The translations under genes were made by a program, and so were the position numbers. Shown here in pieces: positions 7,528-13,179 of a stretch of 13,179 nt of DNA (position 1 is its first letter; the number at the start of each line of letters is the position of its first letter). The notes under the pieces are model-generated. The model saw nothing but the letters and a program-made list of their open reading frames with translations, had not been told where the DNA came from and did no database searches. The stretch is taken from positions 1 to 13,179 of the forward strand of contig JASHPC010000083.1 in NCBI GenBank assembly GCA_030038335.1, read 5' to 3'. The DNA is from Vulcanimicrobiota bacterium. Lineage in GTDB: Bacteria; Vulcanimicrobiota; Vulcanimicrobiia; Vulcanimicrobiales; Vulcanimicrobiaceae.

Positions 7528-8261
7528 GGCAGAGCGGGGAACGCGCCATTGCGCACGGCTTGCGCGTAGCGCTCTAATGCGCTCGTCGCGAGATGTTCGA
7601 GATCGATAAAGGGTTCCATTACCTGGTACCGGCGGGCATCGAGGCCGAGGACCGAGTGAAGGATCGCAACTTGGCCGTCGCAATGAAGACCGCTTCCGAT
7701 TCCAATCGTCGGAATCGAAACGGCGCGCGTGACGTCGGAAGCAGCCTCGGTTTCGATTCCGCTGAGTACGACGGCATACGCGCCAGCCTCCTCGAGCAAC
7801 GCCGCTTCCGCATTCAGCGAGACTTCAGCTGAACGGTGCCTCAGATGAGCGACGACGGGTATCCCGGCTGCAGCGATCGCGCGTATCGGCGCCGCGGTGG
7901 CCGAGCCTCTCCCCTCGACCTTCACGCTGTGCGCGCCGGAATTCATGAGCGCCAGCGCGACTCGGACCGCCTGATCGACGTCGGTCGTGACGTACGTCGA
8001 TGGAATATCCGCGATGACGTGAGCGCGCCGCGTCGCTCGGCTGACTGCCGCGGTGTGCCGGCACATGTCGGTGAGCTCCGGAGAGTGTTCAGGTGGAAGA
8101 CCCAATACGAAGAGCCCGAGCGAGTCGCCGACGAGCAGAACATCGATGCCAGCGTTCTCCGCGAATCGGGCAAAGGGTCGATCGTAGACCGTAATGACGG
8201 GAAAACGCTGACCTTTCCGTGCGCGGATACCAGCCGCGCTGAGACGGTTTGACGAAGCCAA
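7524..8261 (-). CDS. PanB-related (ketopantoate hydroxymethyltransferase superfamily) protein lacking the catalytic Glu
   Basis: 245 residues, slightly shorter than PanB (about 264). True PanB adds a hydroxymethyl group from methylene-tetrahydrofolate to 2-ketoisovalerate on the way to pantothenate. Retained: D46 (VGDSLG), D85 (IADIPS) and K114/E116 (VKVEG), the Mg2+ and keto-acid site of this TIM-barrel superfamily; also IPTIGIGSGxxCDGQ at 183-197. Changed: GHLGLTPQ is AHLRHRSA, about 17 residues including the LGGxxVQGR loop are missing after it, and the catalytic Glu of LECVP is S167 in VLSGIE. A standard PanB reaction is therefore doubtful; a different aldolase/lyase or ligand-binding role is possible. 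TTG 8261 is forced: an in-frame TAA lies at 8273-8271, no other start occurs in the conserved N-terminus, and no ribosome binding site fits upstream. It overlaps the S51 peptidase gene. Confidence 0.8.
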   Translation of the reverse strand: MASSNRLSAAGIRARKGQRFPVITVYDRPFARFAENAGIDVLLVGDSLGLFVLGLPPEHSPELTDMCRHTAAVSRATRRAHVIADIPSTYVTTDVDQAVRVALALMNSGAHSVKVEGRGSATAAPIRAIAAAGIPVVAHLRHRSAEVSLNAEAALLEEAGAYAVVLSGIETEAASDVTRAVSIPTIGIGSGLHCDGQVAILHSVLGLDARRYQVMEPFIDLEHLATSALERYAQAVRNGAFPALP

Positions 8262-8298
8262 GATAATATATTATATAATATTCCGGCATGCACGTCAG
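8249..8298. promoter_or_regulatory. divergent promoter with overlapping -10 boxes
   Basis: On the + strand, TTGACG (8249-8254), 19 nt, then TATAAT (8274-8279) point to the alpha/beta hydrolase. On the - strand, CTGACG (8298-8293), 17 nt, then TATAAT (8275-8270) point to the PanB-like gene. The two -10 hexamers share two bases, so polymerase can presumably fire in only one direction at a time. Each hexamer ends exactly 8 nt before the start codon on its side (ATG 8288 and TTG 8261), which predicts leaderless or nearly leaderless mRNAs. If the hydrolase instead starts at ATG 8312, its leader would be about 26 nt with an AGGGGGA site at 8297-8303. Confidence 0.6.
8268..8281. repeat. perfect 14-bp AT-only palindrome
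   Basis: ATATTATATAATAT is its own reverse complement and lies inside a run of 18 A/T bases (8263-8282 is A/T throughout) in an otherwise GC-rich window. It covers both -10 hexamers of the divergent promoter. It could simply arise from two symmetric -10 boxes, or it could be an operator for the dimeric GntR-type regulator encoded at 9274-9921. Confidence 0.6.
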
Positions 8299-9274
8299 GG
8301 GGACGTCTATAATGGGTGTCGCCGCAGCCGTGATTGCCCTGGTCGGTTTTGCGCCGGCGCAAGTTGCGTTCGATCAGTCCGCGTACACCCACGCGCAACG
8401 GTTGATCGACGTCGGTGGCGGTCGTCGCATGAACCTGTACTGCTCGGGTAGCGGCTCACCGACGGTTGTTCTCGATGCCGGCGGCGGTGGATCGACGCTA
8501 TCGTGGCGCTACGTGCAGCCACTGGTCGCGACGTTCACACGAGTATGCTCGTACGATCGAGCAGGCGCCGGTTTCAGCGATCCCGGACCGCTTCCCCGGA
8601 CCACTCACGCCATCGTCGCCGACTTGCGCAGGCTGTTGCAACGCGCCGGCATGCGACCACCGTACGTGATGGTGGGGCATTCGATGGGCGGGTACGACGT
8701 TCGGCTCTTCGCCGATCTCTTCACCTCAGAGGTCGCCGGCATGGTGCTCGTCGATCCCTCGGACGAAAATCAAGATCACCGCCTTAACCCACTGCTACCG
8801 AAGCTTGCGTCTTTCAACGCGATGCAACTCGCGATGTTGCGTCGATGCGCTCGAACACCGCGCTGGTGCGTTCCGCCCAGCAATCCGTCGTTTGGTCCGC
8901 AGCTGAACGCAGCGATCCGGGCTCGTGCGCTTGCTCCGGGCGCGTGGGCCGATGCCGCGTCGGAGTTGGCGAGCACGTATCATGCGGATACCAACGAGCT
9001 TGCGCGTGCGAGCCGCTCGTACGGCAAAATGCCACTCATCGTGCTCACGGGCGGCGCACAGTTCATGAAGTATCGAAAGATGTTGGGCGCGTCGTACGAG
9101 CAAGCGATTGCGGCGCGGCATGCCTGGAGCGATATGCATGACGAGCTCGCACGACTTTCAGACCGAGGCGTCAACGAGCACGTGTCCGGCGCCGGCCACG
9201 ACATCGAGGTAGATCGCCCGGATGTGGTCGTCCGAGCGATCAAATGTGTTATCGAGGAGGCTCGACAGGAGTGA
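8288..9274 (+). CDS. exported alpha/beta-fold hydrolase
   Basis: 328 residues from ATG 8288. The N-terminus has a signal-like segment, GVAAAVIALVGFAPAQ, with an APA cleavage motif at 22-24. ATG 8312 (residue 9), preceded by AGGGGGA at 8 nt, is a real alternative, but it would leave the signal without its positive charge. Fold motifs: LDAGGGGSTLSW at 63-73 (oxyanion loop), CSYDRAGAGFSDPGP at 87-101, nucleophile GHSMGG with S132, likely acid D156 in VLVDPS, and H304 in GAGHDIE. This pattern is common in uncharacterised esterase/peptidase-like hydrolases, and the substrate is not predictable. The cysteines at 52, 87, 187 and 194 could form disulfides in the periplasm. Its stop overlaps the GntR regulator start (TGATG), so enzyme and regulator form a unit divergent from the PanB-like/S51 pair. 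Confidence 0.87.
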   Translation: MHVRGTSIMGVAAAVIALVGFAPAQVAFDQSAYTHAQRLIDVGGGRRMNLYCSGSGSPTVVLDAGGGGSTLSWRYVQPLVATFTRVCSYDRAGAGFSDPGPLPRTTHAIVADLRRLLQRAGMRPPYVMVGHSMGGYDVRLFADLFTSEVAGMVLVDPSDENQDHRLNPLLPKLASFNAMQLAMLRRCARTPRWCVPPSNPSFGPQLNAAIRARALAPGAWADAASELASTYHADTNELARASRSYGKMPLIVLTGGAQFMKYRKMLGASYEQAIAARHAWSDMHDELARLSDRGVNEHVSGAGHDIEVDRPDVVVRAIKCVIEEARQE

Positions 9275-9921
9275 TGCGGCTAGCGCGAAGCACGCATGTG
9301 ACGGTGCAGGATCGGATTACCGAGGGCTTGCGGGAGCAAATCCTATCGGGAAAGGTGCGCCCAGGCGAACGGCTGCGTCAGACGGAGATCGCGAAGCTAT
9401 TCAACGCCAGCCACATTCCCGTTCGCGAAGCGCTCCGGCGTCTGGATGCGGAAGGGCTCGTCTCGATAGAGTCGCATCGCGGCGCCGTCGTGACGGTGCT
9501 TTCGCGCGCCGAGCTCGAGGAAGTCATTCGCCTTCGACAGGTTCTCGAGGTCGAGCTTCTTCGACGGGCAATCCCAAGGATGACGCCCGACGACATAGCA
9601 CAGGCGAGGAAAGCCTTAAGCGCATTGCGCTCTAATCGGAGCCTTGTCTCGTACGCCACGCGAAATTGGGCCTTTCACGAAACGCTGTACAGGCCGGCCG
9701 AAGCGCCGCTGACGTTAACGTTGGTCGAGCGACTACATCGCGTGGGCGAGCGCTATTTCGAGTTGCGTCACAACCTCGGCGTAGTCAATGCAGAGCACCG
9801 CGCGATCATGGATCTCGCAGCGAAAGGCGAAGCGCGGCGCGCTACGAATTTGCTTCATAGGCACATCGGGCAACTGATCGACCGCGTGAGCATTCCAAAG
9901 CACGCGCCCGCTCCTCATTGA
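9274..9921 (+). CDS. GntR-family transcriptional regulator, FadR subfamily (FCD domain)
   Basis: 215 residues. Residues 9-76 are a GntR winged helix: IREQILSGKVRPGERL-type segment, then LRQTEIAKLFNASHIPVREA with the recognition helix and RRLDAEGLVSIESHRGAVV wing. Residues 82-205 form the all-helical FCD ligand domain with probable metal/ligand positions N131, H135 (NWAFHETLY), H175 (AEHRAI) and H195/H197. FadR-type regulators usually bind carboxylic acids (sugar acids, fatty acyl-CoA, amino-acid-derived acids) and repress neighbouring catabolic genes as dimers on palindromes. ATG 9274 overlaps the hydrolase stop by one base; GTG 9271 is equally possible with GAGGAGG at 9254-9260. The most obvious local target is the palindromic divergent promoter at 8268-8281, by inference. 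Ligand unknown. Confidence 0.92.
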   Translation: MRLARSTHVTVQDRITEGLREQILSGKVRPGERLRQTEIAKLFNASHIPVREALRRLDAEGLVSIESHRGAVVTVLSRAELEEVIRLRQVLEVELLRRAIPRMTPDDIAQARKALSALRSNRSLVSYATRNWAFHETLYRPAEAPLTLTLVERLHRVGERYFELRHNLGVVNAEHRAIMDLAAKGEARRATNLLHRHIGQLIDRVSIPKHAPAPH

Positions 9922-9924
9922 TCG

Positions 9925-10041
9925 ATGCGAAATGTCGGCGCGGTTGTCAACATGCCGGGATCGGATCGCCCATGTGCGGCGGAACGCGTGGCTGCAGCGG
10001 TGCTCGAAGCTGCACGCGATCTGGCGCGGCCCTTTCCGTGA
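9925..10041 (+). pseudogene. 38-codon ORF, possible remnant of a regulator C-terminus
   Basis: ATG 9925 to TGA 10039 encodes MRNVGAVVNMPGSDR followed by PCAAERVAAAVLEAARDLAR. The pattern of a short beta strand, a Pro/Gly loop and a terminal amphipathic helix resembles the last 35-40 residues of IclR-type effector domains. No matching upstream part is present: the preceding sequence is the GntR gene in another frame. It could equally be a chance ORF in GC-rich DNA. No ribosome binding site is evident. Confidence 0.25.
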
Positions 10042-10067
10042 GAGCTTGACGACGAGAGCTTGACGAC
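10040..10067 (+). repeat. 14-bp tandem duplication
   Basis: GAGAGCTTGACGAC occurs twice back to back (10040-10053 and 10054-10067) in the gap between two convergent genes. It looks like a recent slippage duplication, and each copy contains TTGAC, so a stray -35-like element is duplicated as well. No function is evident. Confidence 0.75.
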
Positions 10068-10081
10068 GTGAGCACGGCGTC
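10062..10081. terminator. weak imperfect hairpin between convergent genes
   Basis: GACGACGT and ACGGCGTC pair as a stem of eight with one mismatch around the loop GAGC. It lies between the ends of the GntR gene (+) and the TonB receptor gene (-), where a bidirectional terminator is expected. There is no T-tract on either side (a run of C follows on the + strand), so a canonical intrinsic terminator is not supported. Confidence 0.2.
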
Positions 10082-10102
10082 CCCCCATTGCTTCCGCTCG
10101 CA

Positions 10103-13100
10103 TTAGAACCGCTGAGTGAGGATGATTCGGAAGGTCGTCGGACCGTAGTTGCCCGCGGGCGTCAGGGCCAGATAGGCTGGCGATGTTGCTCCCGTCAAGG
10201 GATTCACTTGCGTCGCGCCCTTGACGAGCGGCAGCGGAATCCCGTTGAAGAAGCCCACGTACGGATTAGCGTATTGACCGGTGAGGTTATCTGCAGAGAG
10301 CTGTAGCCTCGTGCCGCGTTTGTTGAGGTCGAAGCCGACGTTCGCGCCGAGCACGAAGAACGGTGGCTCGTCGTAGCTGTTGTTGTTGCCGAAGTACGTC
10401 GCACCAAGGCTGTAAAACTGGCCCCAGTGCCCGGTCCAGTTAAGCTGGCCGTAGCCGAGTGCGTAGGGGACCCGAGCGCTGCCGATGCCGTTGGGAGCTC
10501 CGGAGATTGCTGTGGGCTGACCGCCGAAATTCACTTCGGGAAGGACCGCTAAGTTTGTGTTGTAGACGCAACCCGGTCCGGGTGGTGTCGTCACGCCTAG
10601 CGAGTTCGTCGAACCAGCGCAGTAGAAGTAGGGCGGTAGATTATAGGTAAATGCGCGCTGGAGCGAGCCCTGCACCGCCCAACCGAGGCCGAACTGCGGT
10701 ATATGTTTGAGTGCAAACTCGACGCCTTCGTAGCGCGCCTGACCCAGGTTCAGCGTCTGCTCGACCTCGCACGGCTGATTCGGACATCCCGTCGCAGCTG
10801 CTCCCGAAACGCTTGCCGTCTGGGTCAAGAACATGTTGTGCAGCTGTGTGAAGTACGCATCGAACGAGACGATGGTCGCCTGTGCAATGCGGTGATCGAC
10901 GCCGATATCTTCGCTCCAGGCGGTCTCCGCATTGACGTCGCCGCCGTTCGCATCTTGGATCCATCCAGCCTTCGGTACGCCTCCGATGATCTGGCTCCAC
11001 GTTGGGCCGCCGGAGGATATAAGACTGATGTATGGCGGTGCGACCGATCCACCCGTCGAGAAGCGGAAGATCGTGTCGGAATTCGGCTGCCACGTGAAGG
11101 CCGCGCGCGGCTCGTTGTACGTGTGTGAGGACGTATTCCAGGTGGCTCCGCCATCGACGGAATAGTGGCTCAGATAGTTGAGCGCGTAATCGCCGATCTG
11201 GAGCTCAACCTGGGGAGCCAGCGTGATCAGTCCGCGCAGCGACAACGTCTGGAAGGTCTGACTCGATCCGGCAACCGGACTATGGAGGATGATGCCGACG
11301 GACGGCTCGTCGGCCGTTTCATCGGAGCCCTGCTCGGAGCGGTCGTATGCTAACGTGAACGTATTTGCTCCAAACTGCTCGATCGCCTCAAGCGTCTCGC
11401 CGTTCATGGTGTCGTTCGTGTAGAAGATGTTCCCCTCGTTAGCGGTCTTAAAGGTGGCGCTCTGCCCGGTGAACGTCGTGTTCGTCGGCGCAATGCCCCC
11501 CGCGCACAGATATGTAGCCGGGTCGTATGCTACGCCGCTTGGACACAGCGGAATCGTACCATATGTGTTCGCCAAGGTGTACTCTATCGGCGCGCCCGTT
11601 GCCGACCCGTAACTCGTGTAATTGTTGAGCGAGCCGCTGTAGTAGCGTGCGAGCAGTGTTCCCGTGTTACCGAGTGTCGTACGAAACTCGCTTTGAAAGA
11701 GGTTCTGCTGCGTCCATGTGTAGCCCATGCCGTTAACAGAACTCAGGTCGAAAGGGATTCCTGAGCCACAACCGGGACCGTTCGTGCTCGTGCAGTCATA
11801 GGACGTTCCGGTTGCAAATGGATTACAGTTGAGAGCGCCCTTTGCGCTGCCGCATGGTGCAAAGTAAAAAGCCGGAAGCCCAGTGTTCCCGACTTGCGCG
11901 ACGTCATAAGCGGCAGAGTCTCCATTCCCGTACACGGACTGCCCTCCGAGATACGAGAGCGTCAGTGACGTGTTGTTCGAAAAGTTAAAGACAAGTTTTC
12001 CAAGCTCTGAATTGGCATTATAGCCGGTGTCCATCGTATAGCAACAACCAACGAGTGGCTCTGCAAACGTCAAACCCATGCCGTCGTATTGCGCGAACTT
12101 CGATGGCGGAACGCCGTAACCGATCGGAGTGTAGAGAAGCATCGCAACTTGCTGGCCGTTCACGTAATATGGGCCGCCGGTCGGACCGTTGGCGAGCGCA
12201 ACCTGCGAAGTGTCATACCTGAGGTTCTCGAGTGGTCCAGGTGCGCCGTCGGTTACATAGCCGAACGCGTACCCGATTTTGTGATCCATCATCGAGCCCG
12301 TCGCTCTGAAGCCGGTCGAGACACCGCCCCACCGATCGTCGGCAAATAATGCCTCTTCCTGATCTTGTGACGTAGGCTCCAACGTACGGTAGTTTACCGT
12401 GCCGTTGATCGCGTAGTTGATCTCCTCTGGCATCGAGCCGGGGCCCTTAACGACTTCGACGTCTTGGAGCAAAAACGGATTGAGAAGATCAGGCGAGTAG
12501 AAACCGGAGGCACCTACCGACACGGGATGGCCGTCGATGAGCGACTCTGTTTCGTATGGCAGTGCGCCGCGAATCTGCGGCGTTTGCGGAGAGGCCGGCG
12601 AGGCGCCGTTCGTAGGATTGCCGTTTAACGGATAATACGGCGACGTGAAGATACCGGGCGTCTCGTTCAGAACGTTCGTCACCTGAAGCTGCCCCTGGTT
12701 GAGAAACGTCTGGCCTGAGATCGTATCGATCGCAGCCGTCGATTCGTTGATCGGTGCGTGGCCTGGCGCATTCGTCGAAGCGCGCGCGATCGTGCGCAGC
12801 GACTCGAATGATTGCGCCAGCAGCGCGACGTCGACCGTAGACGCCGTCCCCGCTACGACCGCGACGCTGGCAACGGATTGAACGTAGCCTGCTTTCGTAA
12901 CGGTAAGCTGATAGATTCCCGGCGTAACTGCCGAGAATGAGTACACGCCGTGTGCGTCGGTCTGCGTCCTCTGGCTACTGACACCGGTGAGGACGACCAG
13001 TGCCCCTCCGATGGGAGCGCCTGATGAGCTGACGGTGCCCGCGACGGTCCCCGTCGCGGGTGCCTGCGCAAGCGCCGGCGTGAGCGACGCACCAAAAATC

Positions 13101-13156
13101 AGTGCCGCGAGCGCGATAGATAACCGCGCCAAACGAAAATCACTGCAACCCATCAT
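10103..13156 (-). CDS. TonB-dependent outer-membrane receptor with N-terminal carboxypeptidase-regulatory-like domain
   Basis: 1017 residues. Signal peptide residues 1-30 with ALA-Q cleavage. Residues 34-114 form a CarboxypepD_reg/CNA-B-like beta-sandwich (GTVAGTVSSSGAPIGGALVV, then DAHGVYSFSAVTPGIYQLTVTKAGY). Residues 139-260 form the plug (INESTAAIDTISGQTF, NVLNETPGIF, QIRGALPYETESLIDGHPV, LLQDVEVVKGPGS). From about 265 to 1017 lies the barrel, ending in ITLTQRF-like IILTQRF with the terminal Phe needed for BAM-mediated insertion. Such receptors import large scarce ligands using TonB energy; the ligand is unknown. The architecture resembles Oar/SusC-like proteins of Acidobacteriota and related phyla. 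The twelve mature cysteines fall in six close pairs in loop-like segments. AGAGAGG (13167-13161) is 4 nt from ATG 13156 and 7 nt from ATG 13153, so the second Met may be the start. It may import peptides for the neighbouring peptidases (inference). Confidence 0.93.
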   Translation of the reverse strand: MMGCSDFRLARLSIALAALIFGASLTPALAQAPATGTVAGTVSSSGAPIGGALVVLTGVSSQRTQTDAHGVYSFSAVTPGIYQLTVTKAGYVQSVASVAVVAGTASTVDVALLAQSFESLRTIARASTNAPGHAPINESTAAIDTISGQTFLNQGQLQVTNVLNETPGIFTSPYYPLNGNPTNGASPASPQTPQIRGALPYETESLIDGHPVSVGASGFYSPDLLNPFLLQDVEVVKGPGSMPEEINYAINGTVNYRTLEPTSQDQEEALFADDRWGGVSTGFRATGSMMDHKIGYAFGYVTDGAPGPLENLRYDTSQVALANGPTGGPYYVNGQQVAMLLYTPIGYGVPPSKFAQYDGMGLTFAEPLVGCCYTMDTGYNANSELGKLVFNFSNNTSLTLSYLGGQSVYGNGDSAAYDVAQVGNTGLPAFYFAPCGSAKGALNCNPFATGTSYDCTSTNGPGCGSGIPFDLSSVNGMGYTWTQQNLFQSEFRTTLGNTGTLLARYYSGSLNNYTSYGSATGAPIEYTLANTYGTIPLCPSGVAYDPATYLCAGGIAPTNTTFTGQSATFKTANEGNIFYTNDTMNGETLEAIEQFGANTFTLAYDRSEQGSDETADEPSVGIILHSPVAGSSQTFQTLSLRGLITLAPQVELQIGDYALNYLSHYSVDGGATWNTSSHTYNEPRAAFTWQPNSDTIFRFSTGGSVAPPYISLISSGGPTWSQIIGGVPKAGWIQDANGGDVNAETAWSEDIGVDHRIAQATIVSFDAYFTQLHNMFLTQTASVSGAAATGCPNQPCEVEQTLNLGQARYEGVEFALKHIPQFGLGWAVQGSLQRAFTYNLPPYFYCAGSTNSLGVTTPPGPGCVYNTNLAVLPEVNFGGQPTAISGAPNGIGSARVPYALGYGQLNWTGHWGQFYSLGATYFGNNNSYDEPPFFVLGANVGFDLNKRGTRLQLSADNLTGQYANPYVGFFNGIPLPLVKGATQVNPLTGATSPAYLALTPAGNYGPTTFRIILTQRF

Positions 13157-13179
13157 CCCGCCTCTCTTTCGCGCAATGC

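Noticed and set aside
7528..7683. N-terminal extension of the S51 peptidase beyond GTG 7527
   Set aside because: The extension is low-complexity Arg/Pro-rich sequence translated from inside the PanB-like gene in another frame. The family begins at the HIIAIGGG strand, and GTGA overlap gives a natural coupled start.
10062..10081. Strong intrinsic terminator between the convergent GntR and receptor genes
   Set aside because: The hairpin is imperfect and has no T-tract on either strand, so it is listed only as a low-confidence candidate.
1..13179. CRISPR array, tRNA/rRNA, insertion sequence, integrase, toxin-antitoxin or phage genes
   Set aside because: I looked for spaced repeats, terminal inverted repeats, cloverleaf-like segments and transposase or integrase motifs and found none. 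The only clear repeats are the 14-bp tandem copy and the promoter palindrome.

Overview
The window is GC-rich (roughly 60%, estimated by eye) and densely coded. It comes from a diderm bacterium: the right end holds a complete TonB-dependent outer-membrane receptor with an N-terminal carboxypeptidase-regulatory-like domain, and three other proteins carry export signals. That receptor architecture, frequent TTG/GTG starts and very short intergenic gaps would fit Acidobacteriota or Eremiobacterota/Vulcanimicrobiota-like lineages. This placement is inferred from style, not from a marker gene. I see no rRNA, tRNA, CRISPR array, insertion sequence or phage gene.

Region 1 (1-6835, all + strand). A possible tail of an upstream gene (2-43) is followed by an XRE-cupin regulator (76-669). 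A well-formed sigma70-type promoter (673-701) starts three bases after the regulator's stop. It drives a tight four-gene operon: an exported beta-lactamase-fold serine hydrolase with four C-terminal membrane helices (739-2688), an exported S9 prolyl-oligopeptidase-type peptidase (2699-4834), an M19 dipeptidase (4831-5820) and a type II-like L-asparaginase without a signal peptide (5846-6835). The order suggests stepwise peptide breakdown, from cell-surface or periplasmic cleavage to cytoplasmic dipeptide hydrolysis and release of aspartate and ammonia.

Region 2 (6832-8261, - strand). This is a two-gene unit: a PanB-related protein (8261-7524) that lacks the canonical catalytic Glu and a loop, overlapping by GTGA an S51 peptidase of the peptidase E type (7527-6832). 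It converges on the asparaginase gene, and the two genes use the same CTAG for their stop codons.

Region 3 (8262-9921, + strand). An exported alpha/beta hydrolase (8288 or 8312-9274) overlaps a GntR/FadR-type regulator (9274-9921). This pair is divergent from Region 2, and both units appear to start from one AT-only palindrome with two overlapping TATAAT boxes, each 8 nt from its start codon.

Region 4 (9922-13179). A 181-bp gap holds a possible 38-codon remnant ORF, a 14-bp tandem duplication and a weak hairpin. The remainder is the TonB-dependent receptor on the - strand, whose mature part has exactly twelve cysteines arranged as six close pairs.

Taken together, the window looks like a peptide or amino-acid-derivative scavenging locus with an emphasis on aspartyl substrates (asparaginase plus S51 peptidase) and perhaps D-residue-containing peptides (beta-lactamase-fold hydrolase plus M19 dipeptidase). 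The substrate is a hypothesis. The most unusual points are the symmetric divergent promoter, the altered PanB-like protein and the M19 enzyme with a changed metal motif.
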